This document shows, piece by piece, positions 7,461-14,561 of a stretch of DNA of 64,000 nucleotides; within the stretch, counting starts at the first letter, position 1, and each line of letters begins with the position of its first letter. The notes below the pieces were generated by a model, which did not search any database, had not been told where the DNA came from, and saw nothing but the letters and a program-made list of their open reading frames with translations. Source of the DNA: Mesorhizobium sp. (GTDB lineage: Bacteria; Pseudomonadota; Alphaproteobacteria; Rhizobiales; Rhizobiaceae); contig NZ_SUGA01000020.1 in assembly GCF_004963255.1 (NCBI RefSeq), positions 1 to 64,000 on the forward strand, in the 5' to 3' direction. Both the position numbers and the translations under genes were made by a program.

Positions 7461-8441
7461 ATGCCCAGTTTGAAAAGCCATCTCGTTTCCTTCGTTCTGC
7501 GGCACAGTCGCAAGAAGGCCTTTTCCAGTCCCGAGAACCTGCAGCGCTGGATCGCCTACGCCCGCAAGACCGAGGACTATCATCCGCCGGCCCTCCTCAA
7601 GGCGCGGCTGGACATCGCCGAGACCGAGATCGACGGCTTTCCCGTCTATGAGATCGCGCCGAAGGCGGGCGAACGCCGGCGCATACTTTACATGCATGGC
7701 GGCGCTTATGTCTTCCAGATCACGTCCTACCACTGGGGGCTGATCGCCGAGATGGCCGAGCGTCTCGGTTTCGGCATCACCGTGCCGATCTACCCCATCG
7801 CGCCCGAGCATGATTTCCACGACATGTTCGGCATGGTCGGCGACGTCTACCGGCGCATGCTCGAAGAGACCGAGGCCGAGGACATCGTCTTTATGGGCGA
7901 TTCCGCCGGCGGCAACATGGCCGTCGTGCTGACCATGATGGCGGCCGAGGAGGGCCTGCCCTCGCCGTCGCATCACGTGCTGATTTCGCCCGGCCTCGAC
8001 GTTTCGCTTGCGAACCCTGAAGTCTTCGAGGCCGAGCGGCAGGATCCGTGGCTGGGTATTCCGGGTGGGCTGGAAGCGGTGCGGCTCTACAGCGCCGGTT
8101 TCGACCGCAAGGACTGGCACATCAGCCCGCTTTACGGCGACTTATCCGTGCTGCCAAAGACGCTGCTGCTGACCGGTTCACGCGACATGCTGACACCAGA
8201 TAATCTCATCTTCGCCGAAAGGGCGCGGGCTGCCGGCGTCGAGGTGGACGTGGTCTATGAGGAGGGCATGTTCCATGTCTGGCCGCTGATCGAAATGCCG
8301 GAAGCGCGCCGCGCGCGCGACAGCATCGTCGCATTTCTGAGCAGCCACAAAACCATTGGTCAGCGCAAGAGCGAGCCGATCACCTGGTCGGTCAAAGCTT
8401 CATCAGGCAATCGATTCAAGACCGGATTGGCCAACACGTAG
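7461..8441 (+). CDS. alpha/beta hydrolase, hormone-sensitive-lipase-like esterase
   Basis: A 326-residue protein with all marks of the HSL branch of esterases: oxyanion motif MHGGAY near residue 78, nucleophile elbow GDSAGGN near 147 (Ser), Asp in GSRDMLTPD near 238, and His in MFHVWP near 268. It should hydrolyse esters of short or medium acyl chains; the physiological substrate is unknown. ATG 7461 is preferred; the same frame is open back to 6999 but runs through the DUF1127 gene and a repeat. The conserved fold ends near SIVAFLSSH (about 8350). The last 28 or so residues are antisense to the C-terminus of the convergent gene and look non-native, which suggests that the original stop was lost. 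Confidence 0.85.
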   Translation: MPSLKSHLVSFVLRHSRKKAFSSPENLQRWIAYARKTEDYHPPALLKARLDIAETEIDGFPVYEIAPKAGERRRILYMHGGAYVFQITSYHWGLIAEMAERLGFGITVPIYPIAPEHDFHDMFGMVGDVYRRMLEETEAEDIVFMGDSAGGNMAVVLTMMAAEEGLPSPSHHVLISPGLDVSLANPEVFEAERQDPWLGIPGGLEAVRLYSAGFDRKDWHISPLYGDLSVLPKTLLLTGSRDMLTPDNLIFAERARAAGVEVDVVYEEGMFHVWPLIEMPEARRARDSIVAFLSSHKTIGQRKSEPITWSVKASSGNRFKTGLANT

Positions 8442-8710
8442 ATCGCTTGCAATATTTCCTCATAGCGATCTGACTGATAGTCGATGTCCTCCCTGCCTTC
8501 GATCAGATCCGCCCACCCTGCCACGTCGGCTGAGGTGAGTGCTCCCGACCTAAACCGTTGGAGAACGCTCACGATATGATCCGCAGTCAGAACGGCCGCT
8601 GGCGTCTCGGACCAACCCAGGTCGCTCACCATTTCAGCCAGAAAATTGAGCGGCTTTCTGAACGCGATGAGATCGTCGAGAGCTGAAGCACGGCTCACGA
8701 CAAGGCTCAT
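8360..8710 (-). CDS. conserved hypothetical protein, 116 aa
   Basis: Starts MSLVVSRASALDDLIAF; its stop at 8360 lies inside the 3' end of the convergent hydrolase gene. The sequence is acidic and mainly helical, with a block DVAGWADLIEGREDIDYQSD (about residues 67-86) and LANPVLNRLP near the end. It has the look of a small soluble helical protein such as an immunity or adaptor protein, but I do not recognise a named family. It is coupled to the LysR gene upstream by TGATG (8708-8712), so it is translated with that regulator. The GATATNG codon choice and pattern of third-position GC are lower than in the neighbours, a mild hint of foreign origin. Confidence 0.7.
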   Translation of the reverse strand: MSLVVSRASALDDLIAFRKPLNFLAEMVSDLGWSETPAAVLTADHIVSVLQRFRSGALTSADVAGWADLIEGREDIDYQSDRYEEILQAIYVLANPVLNRLPDEALTDQVIGSLLR

Positions 8711-9609
8711 CAGAACTTGCCGGTTTCGCGGAACAATTCGAACGTCGCCCGGATATGGTCGGCCACGGCCTTCACCGGCGCGCTGGCGTCGGGCGCCACC
8801 ACCATGGCGAGATTGTAGGTGCCGATCTCCGGCATCCCGTCCTTGGCGCCCAGCGAGACCATCTCGTCGCCAAGGAAGGATTTCGGCAGCGGCGCCACCG
8901 CAAGGTCGGCCATGATCGCGGCGCGCTGGCCGGCCGTATGGGCGCTCATATAAGCGATGCGGTAGTTGCGGCCCTCGCGTCCGAGCGCTTCCAGCGCGCC
9001 GGCCCGCCAGGCGCAGCCTTCCTCCCACAGCGACACCGGCAAAGGTTCGCGCAGATGCGCGCAACCGCCCTTGGCGCCCGCCCAGACGATCGGTTCGGTC
9101 AGCAGGACCTCCGCGCCGACTGCGCTGGTCTTGTAGGAATTTGTGAGCAGCGTGATGTCGAGCGCGCGGTCATCCATGCGCCGGCGCAGATTGATGCTCT
9201 GGTCGATGGTGACGTCGACGGCGATCGAAGGATGCGATTGCGCGAAGCGCTTCAGCACATGCGGCAGCACGCGCTCGCCATAGTCGTCCGGGGAGCCAAG
9301 GCGCACCACGCCGACAATGTCGGGGATGATGAACTTCGACACCACCTCGCGGTTGATCGACAAGAGCCGGCGGGCATAGCCGAGCAGCATCTCGCCATCC
9401 GTCGTCAGCGTCACCGAACGCGCATCGCGCGCGAAGACGGAACGGCCGAGAATATCCTCCAGCTTCTTGATCTGCATGGAGACGGCCGACGGCGTGCGGA
9501 ACACTGCGTTGGCGGCGGTGGTGAAGGAGCCGGTCTCGGCGATCGCCACGAAGGTGCGCAGCACATCGAGGTCAAGCAGCGGCAAAGGGTGATTGAGCGG
9601 GGCGTTCAT
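8710..9609 (-). CDS. LysR family transcriptional regulator
   Basis: A 299-residue protein with the LysR winged helix at the N-terminus: LDVLRTFVAIAETGSFTTAA (about residues 13-32), then SAVSMQIKKLEDILG, the recognition helix. The effector domain (from about residue 95) has the LysR_substrate pattern VRLGSPDDY and a Cys near residue 180-190. The start ATG 9609 lies 219 bases from the divergent DUF1127 gene at 9829, so this region may hold its autoregulatory site, but I see no clear T-N11-A dyad. It is cotranslated with the 116-aa unknown protein. Its targets are not evident; the nearest candidates are the DUF1127 gene and the esterase. Confidence 0.9.
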   Translation of the reverse strand: MNAPLNHPLPLLDLDVLRTFVAIAETGSFTTAANAVFRTPSAVSMQIKKLEDILGRSVFARDARSVTLTTDGEMLLGYARRLLSINREVVSKFIIPDIVGVVRLGSPDDYGERVLPHVLKRFAQSHPSIAVDVTIDQSINLRRRMDDRALDITLLTNSYKTSAVGAEVLLTEPIVWAGAKGGCAHLREPLPVSLWEEGCAWRAGALEALGREGRNYRIAYMSAHTAGQRAAIMADLAVAPLPKSFLGDEMVSLGAKDGMPEIGTYNLAMVVAPDASAPVKAVADHIRATFELFRETGKF

Positions 9610-9828
9610 GGGAGCCGACCTTCAATTTTTCTGATGCAATCCATCATTCCATTTCGTTTGATTGAACATCAGTCCGGGCGCATAGTCAACTCGATCGATG
9701 CAGGATGCTGCCAAAAGCAGCCATGAAACGACCGTGACACAGTCCTGCAATCGACACGAAATGAAGCTGAAACAGACCTGACTTAACGCAGTGACGGGCG
9801 CCTCCCTGCCCGCATAGAGGAGAAAGAA

Positions 9829-10014
9829 ATGTCTATCCTGTCGTCCATAGGTCGGCTTGCGACCGAATTCAGCGCGGCCCGCGCCCGCTATCAGACCGAA
9901 CGCGCCATCCATGCGCTGCCGATCGAACTGCAGAAGGATATCGGCTGGCCGGAAGCAGCCGACGTCAAGACCGGCCTGCGCCACGGTGTCGGAAGCTGGG
10001 CCGGAGCGAAGTAA
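9829..10014 (+). CDS. DUF1127 small protein
   Basis: A 61-residue protein MSILSSIGRLATEFSAARAR... with the family signature RAIHALPIELQKDIGWPEA. It shares the LP-x3-QKDIGWP core with the protein at 6971, so the two are paralogues. AGAGGAGAAAG gives a strong ribosome-binding site six to seven bases before ATG. A strong intrinsic terminator follows at 10036-10070, so it is a monocistronic transcript, consistent with a highly expressed small protein. Divergent from the LysR gene. Confidence 0.9.
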   Translation: MSILSSIGRLATEFSAARARYQTERAIHALPIELQKDIGWPEAADVKTGLRHGVGSWAGAK

Positions 10015-10035
10015 TCACGTGTGTATGGAGATCTG

Positions 10036-10070
10036 AAGGCCTGCCGTGTCAGCTCGGCAGGCCTTTTTGT
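10036..10070 (+). terminator. intrinsic terminator of the DUF1127 gene
   Basis: AGGCCTGCCG (10037-10046), eight-base loop, CGGCAGGCCT (10055-10064), then TTTTGTTTG: a perfect 10-bp GC-rich stem with a T-run, 22 bases after the stop codon. Confidence 0.9.
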
Positions 10071-10360
10071 TTGTTTCAGGTCTTTTTGTTTGCATTCAAA
10101 CGACTTTTCCAGCCATGTCGCCGCTGCATGACGCATATGAACCACTCGCATAGCGGGTTAACAGGCCAGGTAAGGCATTGTAACCAATAGGAAATTATGG
10201 GCACATTGCCCAAAAATGTCGCAAATCGTGTCGCTTTTCATATCAAGCACTTCGTTTTTGCGATTTAGTTTTTGCCGAAGCGAGCCTATATCAGCGCCAG
10301 CAAAAACGAGCTGCCCCACTCCATCAAGCGAAGGCGACCCGTCTGAGCAACCAAATGGAG
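10071..10360. other. intergenic region between two small-protein genes
   Basis: About 290 bases without a recognisable gene. It holds a near-copy of the 6822 palindrome (GTTTGCATTCAAAC, 10088-10101), a TGTCGC direct repeat (10217-10234), and AT-richer stretches with CCTATAT near 10290 that could be a -10 region for the 46-aa gene. I see no structured RNA I can name. Confidence 0.5.
10217..10234 (+). promoter_or_regulatory. TGTCGC direct repeat, candidate AraC-type half sites
   Basis: TGTCGC-N6-TGTCGC: two identical hexamers 12 bases apart, about 130 bases before the 46-aa gene. The same hexamer, in inverted form, makes up the palindromes before the GlxA-type regulator (10619) and the DMGDH-like gene (20002). 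Direct or inverted half sites of this kind suit AraC-type binding. Confidence 0.4.
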
Positions 10361-10501
10361 ATGATGATGAAGCTCTTTGCCCGCCTGTTTGCCCGTCGCG
10401 AAATGAACCTGACGACCGCTCTGGAGCGTCAGCGCCTCGCCAAGACCATGCCCGGCCAGACCGGCGCCGTGGCCGCGGCCCGTCTCGGCTTTGTTGCCTA
10501 G
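10361..10501 (+). CDS. small basic protein, 46 aa (DUF1127-like context)
   Basis: MMMKLFARLFARREMNLTTA... followed by ALERQRLAKTMPG; AAAATGGAG provides a ribosome site and there are three in-frame ATGs (10361, 10364, 10367). The amphipathic basic start and size resemble DUF1127 proteins, but the L-x-D-I-G core is missing, so it is only similar in kind. A terminator with a perfect 7-bp stem follows at 10531-10560, and a well-separated upstream region supports an independent transcription unit. Too short for domain assignment. Confidence 0.6.
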   Translation: MMMKLFARLFARREMNLTTALERQRLAKTMPGQTGAVAAARLGFVA

Positions 10502-10530
10502 GACGATCCAGCACCGATAAGCTGATTCAA

Positions 10531-10560
10531 CGCCGCCCGGCTTGCCGAGGCGGCGTTTTC
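10531..10560 (+). terminator. intrinsic terminator of the 46-aa gene
   Basis: CGCCGCC (10531-10537), 11-base loop, GGCGGCG (10549-10555), TTTT. Thirty bases after the stop. Confidence 0.8.
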
Positions 10561-10618
10561 ATTTGGGCCGGGCAGTTGTCGGCCGCGCAGCGACGCCCTG
10601 CGGTTGCACCGATTGCCC

Positions 10619-10640
10619 ATTTGCGACCCGTGTCGCAAAT
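10619..10640. promoter_or_regulatory. 22-bp perfect palindrome before the GlxA-type regulator gene
   Basis: ATTTGCGAC, spacer CCGT, GTCGCAAAT: perfect 9-bp inverted repeat about 105 bases before the regulator start. It is built on GCGAC/GTCGC half sites that also occur at 20003-20014. A likely autoregulatory operator. Confidence 0.6.
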
Positions 10641-10746
10641 TTAATCTTCACTTAGCCGCCTACCCGATTGACAGGAATGGTTTTTCCTGTTGTCGCTATG
10701 CTGTTCGCGACATCCTGTTCGCGTCATGGCTGCGTGGGGTTTCACC

Positions 10747-11748
10747 GTGAATGCCGTAAAGCACCCGATCAAGAGATCGTTTGTATTCTTCCTCGTTCCC
10801 GATTTCACGATGATCGCCTTCGCGACGGCGCTCGATCCGCTTCGCTCGGCCAACCGGATGCTCGGCTACGAGGCCTATAGCTGGCGCCTGGCAAGCATCG
10901 ACGGCAAACCGGTTCGCGCTTCGAACGGCGTCGAATGCGCCGTCAACACGTCGCTGGAGGAGGAGCGCAGGAAGATGGCCGGGCCGGACCGGCCGAACAT
11001 GGCGATCGTCTGCAGCGGCATCAATGTCGAGCGCTACCACAACAAATCGGCCTTCGCCTGGCTGCGCGAGGAATACAACCGCGGTGTGGCCGTTGGCGGC
11101 CTGTGCACCGGCGCGCATATCCTGGCCGCCGCGGGCCTGCTGTCCAACAAGCGCTGCGCCATCCATTGGGAGAACCTTCCGGGCTTCTCCGAAGCCTTCC
11201 CGAAAGCCAACGTCTTCGCCGACCTCTTCGAAATCGACCAGAATGTCTACACCTGCGCGGGCGGCACCGCCGCGCTCGACATGATGCTGAAGCTGATCGG
11301 CGACGATTTCGACGAGAGCCTGGTCAACCGCGTCTGCGAGCAGGTGCTGACCGACCGCGTGCGCAGCCCGACCGACCGCCAGCGCCTGCCCCTGCGCGCC
11401 CGCCTCGGTGTCCAGAATTCCAAGGTGCTCACCATCATCGAGCTGATGGAAGCGAACCTTTCCGAGCCGCTGTCGCTGATCGAGATAGCCGACCATGTCG
11501 ACCTGTCGCGCCGGCAGATCGAGCGCCTGTTCCGCACCGAGATGGGCCGGTCGCCGGCCCGCTACTATCTTGAGATCCGGCTCGACCGCGCCAGGCACCT
11601 GCTGATCCAGTCGTCGATGCCGGTGGTCGAAGTGGCGGTGGCCTGCGGCTTCGTCTCCGCCTCGCATTTCTCCAAATGCTACCGCGAGCTCTATGCCCGC
11701 TCGCCCCAGCAGGAGCGCGTCGACCGCAAGCAGTTGCTGGCGGCTTAA
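10747..11748 (+). CDS. GlxA family transcriptional regulator (DJ-1/PfpI + AraC HTH)
   Basis: About 333 residues. The N-terminal half is a class I glutamine-amidotransferase/DJ-1 fold: SFVFFLVPDFTMIAFATALD at the start and VAVGGLCTGAHILAAAGLL with the elbow Cys near residue 123. The C-terminal 100 residues are an AraC HTH pair: SLIEIADHVDLSRRQIERLF and VVEVAVACGFVSASHFSKCY. This architecture includes GbdR, CdhR and SouR, which sense glycine-betaine, carnitine or sarcosine metabolites in Pseudomonas. GTG 10747 follows GTGGGG with normal spacing; ATG 10726 is an alternative. Given the demethylation genes nearby, a methylamine-type effector is plausible but not shown. Confidence 0.88.
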   Translation: MNAVKHPIKRSFVFFLVPDFTMIAFATALDPLRSANRMLGYEAYSWRLASIDGKPVRASNGVECAVNTSLEEERRKMAGPDRPNMAIVCSGINVERYHNKSAFAWLREEYNRGVAVGGLCTGAHILAAAGLLSNKRCAIHWENLPGFSEAFPKANVFADLFEIDQNVYTCAGGTAALDMMLKLIGDDFDESLVNRVCEQVLTDRVRSPTDRQRLPLRARLGVQNSKVLTIIELMEANLSEPLSLIEIADHVDLSRRQIERLFRTEMGRSPARYYLEIRLDRARHLLIQSSMPVVEVAVACGFVSASHFSKCYRELYARSPQQERVDRKQLLAA

Positions 11749-11754
11749 GCGGCA

Positions 11755-11784
11755 GCAGACGCAGTCTAAGCGGACTGCGTCTGC
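11755..11784. terminator. hairpin shared by convergent regulator and ATPase genes
   Basis: GCAGACGCAGTC, loop TAAGCG, GACTGCGTCTGC: a perfect 12-bp stem 7 bases after the GlxA-type stop. Its right arm encodes the last residues of the ATPase gene and its loop contains that gene's stop. No T-run; probably a bidirectional stop or 3'-end stabiliser. Confidence 0.55.
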
Positions 11785-12557
11785 GCCGTTCGCATCGCCT
11801 CGATGCGGATGTCTTCGGTGAGCTGCGCCTTGAGCGCCGAGAATTCCGGGCTGGTCTTCAGCGTATAGTGGCGCGGATGCGGCAGGTCGACCGGCACGTC
11901 CGACTTGATGCGGCCAGGCCGCGCGCTCATCACGATCACCCGCGACGCCATGAAGATCGCCTCTTCGATGTCGTGGGTGACGAACAGCACCGTCTTCTTG
12001 CGCCGCTCCCAGATGCCGAGCAGCAATTCCTGCATCAGCCCGCGCGTCTGGTTGTCCAGCGCGCCGAACGGCTCGTCGAGCAGCAGGATTTCGGGATCAT
12101 TGGCCAGCGCCCGCGCGATCGCCGTGCGCTGCTGCATGCCGCCCGAAAGCTGTTTCGGCCAGTGGTTCTCGAAGCCTTTCAGGCCGACGAGATCGATATA
12201 GGAGGCGACGATCTCGTTGCGCTCGCCCTCGGGCCGGCCTTGCTCGCGCAGGCCGAAACCGATGTTTTCGGCGACCGTCAGCCAGGGAAACAGCGTGTAG
12301 GACTGGAACACCATGCCGCGATCCGGTCCCGGCCTCGTGACCGCCTTGCCGTCGAGCAGCACGCGGCCCGTGCTCGGCGCCTCCAATCCGGCGACGATCC
12401 TGAGCAAAGTCGATTTGCCGCAGCCGGACGGCCCCAGGATGGTGATGAAGTCATTGGCCGCGACCGCGAGGTCGACCGGCTGCAGCGCCTGCACCGGCTG
12501 GCCGCCGCCGACCCCGGCAAAGGTCCGCGAGACGCCTTCGATCAGCAGCTTGCTCAC
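11766..12557 (-). CDS. ABC transporter ATP-binding protein (NitT/TauT type)
   Basis: About 263 residues with Walker A GPSGCGKST (about 42-50), Q-loop MVFQSYTLFPW, ABC signature LSGGMQQRTAIARAL, Walker B EILLLDEPFGALD and switch His in VTHDIEEA. It energises the uptake system with the permease at 12554 and the binding protein at 13495. GTG 12557 overlaps the permease stop as GTGA; ATG 12569, four codons upstream, is also possible. The family (SsuB/TauB/NrtD) imports nitrate, taurine, sulfonates, pyrimidines or similar small compounds; the substrate cannot be read from the sequence. Confidence 0.92.
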   Translation of the reverse strand: MSKLLIEGVSRTFAGVGGGQPVQALQPVDLAVAANDFITILGPSGCGKSTLLRIVAGLEAPSTGRVLLDGKAVTRPGPDRGMVFQSYTLFPWLTVAENIGFGLREQGRPEGERNEIVASYIDLVGLKGFENHWPKQLSGGMQQRTAIARALANDPEILLLDEPFGALDNQTRGLMQELLLGIWERRKKTVLFVTHDIEEAIFMASRVIVMSARPGRIKSDVPVDLPHPRHYTLKTSPEFSALKAQLTEDIRIEAMRTAQTQSA

Positions 12558-13330
12558 GCCAGGCTCCATGGAAAGAGCCAGCGGTTGAGCGCCTTGAAAG
12601 CAAAATCCGACAGAAGCCCGATCAGCCCGATGATGATGATGCCGAAGATGATCTGCCCGGTCGCCAGCCGCGACTGGCTGTTGATGATCATGTAGCCGAT
12701 GCCCGAGGATGAGCCGATCAATTCGGCGACGATGACGTAGGTCCACGCCCAGCCGAGCACCAGCCGCAGCGTTTCGGCGATTTCCGGCGCATTGGCCGGC
12801 ATGATCACCCGCTTGACGATGCCGTTGTCGGTCGCCCCCAGCGTATAGGCGGCTTCGACCAGGTCTCGCCTCGTGCTGCCGACCTTCACCGCGACGATCA
12901 GGATGATCTGGAACACCGAGCCGACGAAGATCACCAGGAGCTTTTCGAATTCCCCGATGCCGGCCCACAGGATGAGCAGCGGGATGAAGGCGGACGCCGG
13001 CAGGTAGCGGGCAAAGGACACGAACGGCTCGAGGAACGCCTCGACCGGCTTCCAGGCGCCCATGGCGATACCGATGGGCACCGCGACGATCGAGGCCAGC
13101 ACGAAGCCGCCGAAGACGCGCCAGATGGTGATCAATATGTCGAGCCAGAAGCGGTCTTCGACGAGCAGCCGCCAGCCATCCTTGAGCATCGACAGAGGAT
13201 CGGCAAGGAAGATCCGGTTCACATGGCCGCCGAGCGTGATCCATGCCCAGAACGCCACGAACAGCACGAAGAAGGCGATGCCGAGCACGCTTCGCGTGCC
13301 CGGCGCAACGGGGTGCAAGGGACGCAGCAT
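12554..13330 (-). CDS. ABC transporter permease (NitT/TauT type)
   Basis: A 258-residue inner-membrane protein with six predicted helices, beginning with VLGIAFFVLFVAFWAWITLG. The cytoplasmic EAA loop is visible as DLVEAAYTLGATDNGIVKRV (about residues 153-172), which docks to the ATPase. The family is BPD_transp_1, SsuC/TauC-like. It is translationally coupled to the ATPase (GTGA). It is separated from the upstream binding-protein gene by a 105-bp palindromic repeat element, which may make the two parts of the operon differ in mRNA level. Confidence 0.92.
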   Translation of the reverse strand: MLRPLHPVAPGTRSVLGIAFFVLFVAFWAWITLGGHVNRIFLADPLSMLKDGWRLLVEDRFWLDILITIWRVFGGFVLASIVAVPIGIAMGAWKPVEAFLEPFVSFARYLPASAFIPLLILWAGIGEFEKLLVIFVGSVFQIILIVAVKVGSTRRDLVEAAYTLGATDNGIVKRVIMPANAPEIAETLRLVLGWAWTYVIVAELIGSSSGIGYMIINSQSRLATGQIIFGIIIIGLIGLLSDFAFKALNRWLFPWSLA

Positions 13331-13345
13331 CAGACCCTGTCCTTA

Positions 13346-13450
13346 AAGCATGTCTCCCGAAAGTGGGAACCGGTTTCGGTAAAGACATGCGCAAAATCAA
13401 AGAGCTAAAGCGCGAGGAGCGTATCCGGAGGATCGCGACGCGCTTTAGCG
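13346..13450. repeat. RIME-like element with two palindromes
   Basis: About 105 bp. First palindrome: GCATGTCT (13348-13355) with AGACATGC (13383-13390), enclosing a CCGAAAGTGGGAACCGGTTT core. Second: GCTAAAGCGCG (13404-13414) with CGCGCTTTAGC (13439-13449). Two large palindromes in about 108 bp is the published description of the rhizobial intergenic mosaic element RIME1. Related copies here are at 7264, 32665, 55665, 59980 and 62459. Confidence 0.7.
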
Positions 13451-13494
13451 AGAAGGGATCGGCGGCTTTGCGCCGCCGATCGGGTGATGCGCGA

Positions 13495-14445
13495 TCAGTT
13501 GGCGACCGCGCTGGTATCGGCAAGCGTCGTCACATCCGGGACTTCCTTGATCAGTCCCATCTGCAGCAAGAGGTTGGCCGCGGTCTTGGAAAAATCCTGG
13601 AACTCCTTGGTGAAGAACTGCTTATTCTCCGCCTTGTCCGCCCATTTCAGGTACTTGGCCGAATCCTCGAACTCCTTGGCCGACTGCTTCACGTCGGCGC
13701 CCATGATCTCGTAGGATTTCTGCGGATCCTTCTTGATCAGGTCGAGCGCGTCGAAATAGCTGTCGGCGAGCGCCTTGGCGGCGTCGGGATTGGCCTTGAG
13801 GAAGTCGGGCGTGCAGCCGACCGTGTCCAGCACCATCGGGTAGTCGAGCGTGGTCGCCAGGATATGGCCCTGGTCGGCCTTGTCGCGGACCGCCGAGATG
13901 AACGGCTCATAGGTGACGGCGGCATCGTTCTGGCCGGCCAGGAAGGCCTGCGCCGCCGCATCCGGCTCCAGATTGACGACGGTGACGTCCTCGGTCGACA
14001 TGCCGTTCTTGTTGAGCACCCAGGCGAGCAGGAAATAGGGCGAGGTACCGGGCGCGGACGAGGCGACATTCTTGCCCTTGAGGTCGGCGACGGACTTGAT
14101 GTCGTTGCGCACGACGATGCCGTCGGCGCCATAGGACTTGTCGAGCTGGAAGATCTGCTTGGTGGTGACGCCGCTGGCGTTCCACACCATCCAGGTTTCG
14201 ACCGTGGTCGCCGCGCATTGCAGGTCGCCGCTGGCAATGGCCAGCGGACGGCTCGCCTGCGGCACTTTCTTGAGCGTGACGTCGAGCCCGTGCTTTTCGA
14301 AAAGCCCGGCCTGCTTGGCCAGAGTCAGCGGCGCGAAACCGGTCCAGCCGCTGATGCCGATGGTGAGCGAGGTGGCAGCCATCGCCGGCGAGCCAAGCAT
14401 GGCGGCCGCCGTCAGCGTTGCCGCGAAAATGGTGGTCCTGTTCAT
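13495..14445 (-). CDS. ABC transporter substrate-binding protein (NMT1/SsuA-like)
   Basis: A 316-residue periplasmic protein. The first 23 residues (MNRTTIFAATLTAAAMLG, cut after PAMA) are a Sec signal peptide. The mature part begins ATSLTIGISGWTGFAPL, typical of NitT/TauT binding proteins, with the AxxxGLFEKHGLDV block and SAPGTSPYFLLAWVL in the second lobe. It delivers a small substrate to the permease and ATPase encoded downstream. The closest functional classes are sulfonate, taurine or nitrate; no ligand residue pattern lets me choose. First gene of the operon, with an AAAGGGGAA ribosome site before ATG 14445. Confidence 0.9.
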   Translation of the reverse strand: MNRTTIFAATLTAAAMLGSPAMAATSLTIGISGWTGFAPLTLAKQAGLFEKHGLDVTLKKVPQASRPLAIASGDLQCAATTVETWMVWNASGVTTKQIFQLDKSYGADGIVVRNDIKSVADLKGKNVASSAPGTSPYFLLAWVLNKNGMSTEDVTVVNLEPDAAAQAFLAGQNDAAVTYEPFISAVRDKADQGHILATTLDYPMVLDTVGCTPDFLKANPDAAKALADSYFDALDLIKKDPQKSYEIMGADVKQSAKEFEDSAKYLKWADKAENKQFFTKEFQDFSKTAANLLLQMGLIKEVPDVTTLADTSAVAN

Positions 14446-14561
14446 TGTGGTTCCCCTTTTTTGTGGTGAGCGCGAATTGTCTCACAGACGCCAAAAGGCT
14501 TGTCAATTAAGCGGCGTTTCAACGAAACGTCATCCTGATCGGGTGCCTGCTGCTCCACCCC

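Noticed and set aside
11766..13523. Apparent permease-ATPase fusion in a single long minus-strand frame
   Set aside because: The region before 12569 in that frame is a shadow of the permease gene; the permease is in its own frame and overlaps the ATPase by GTGA.
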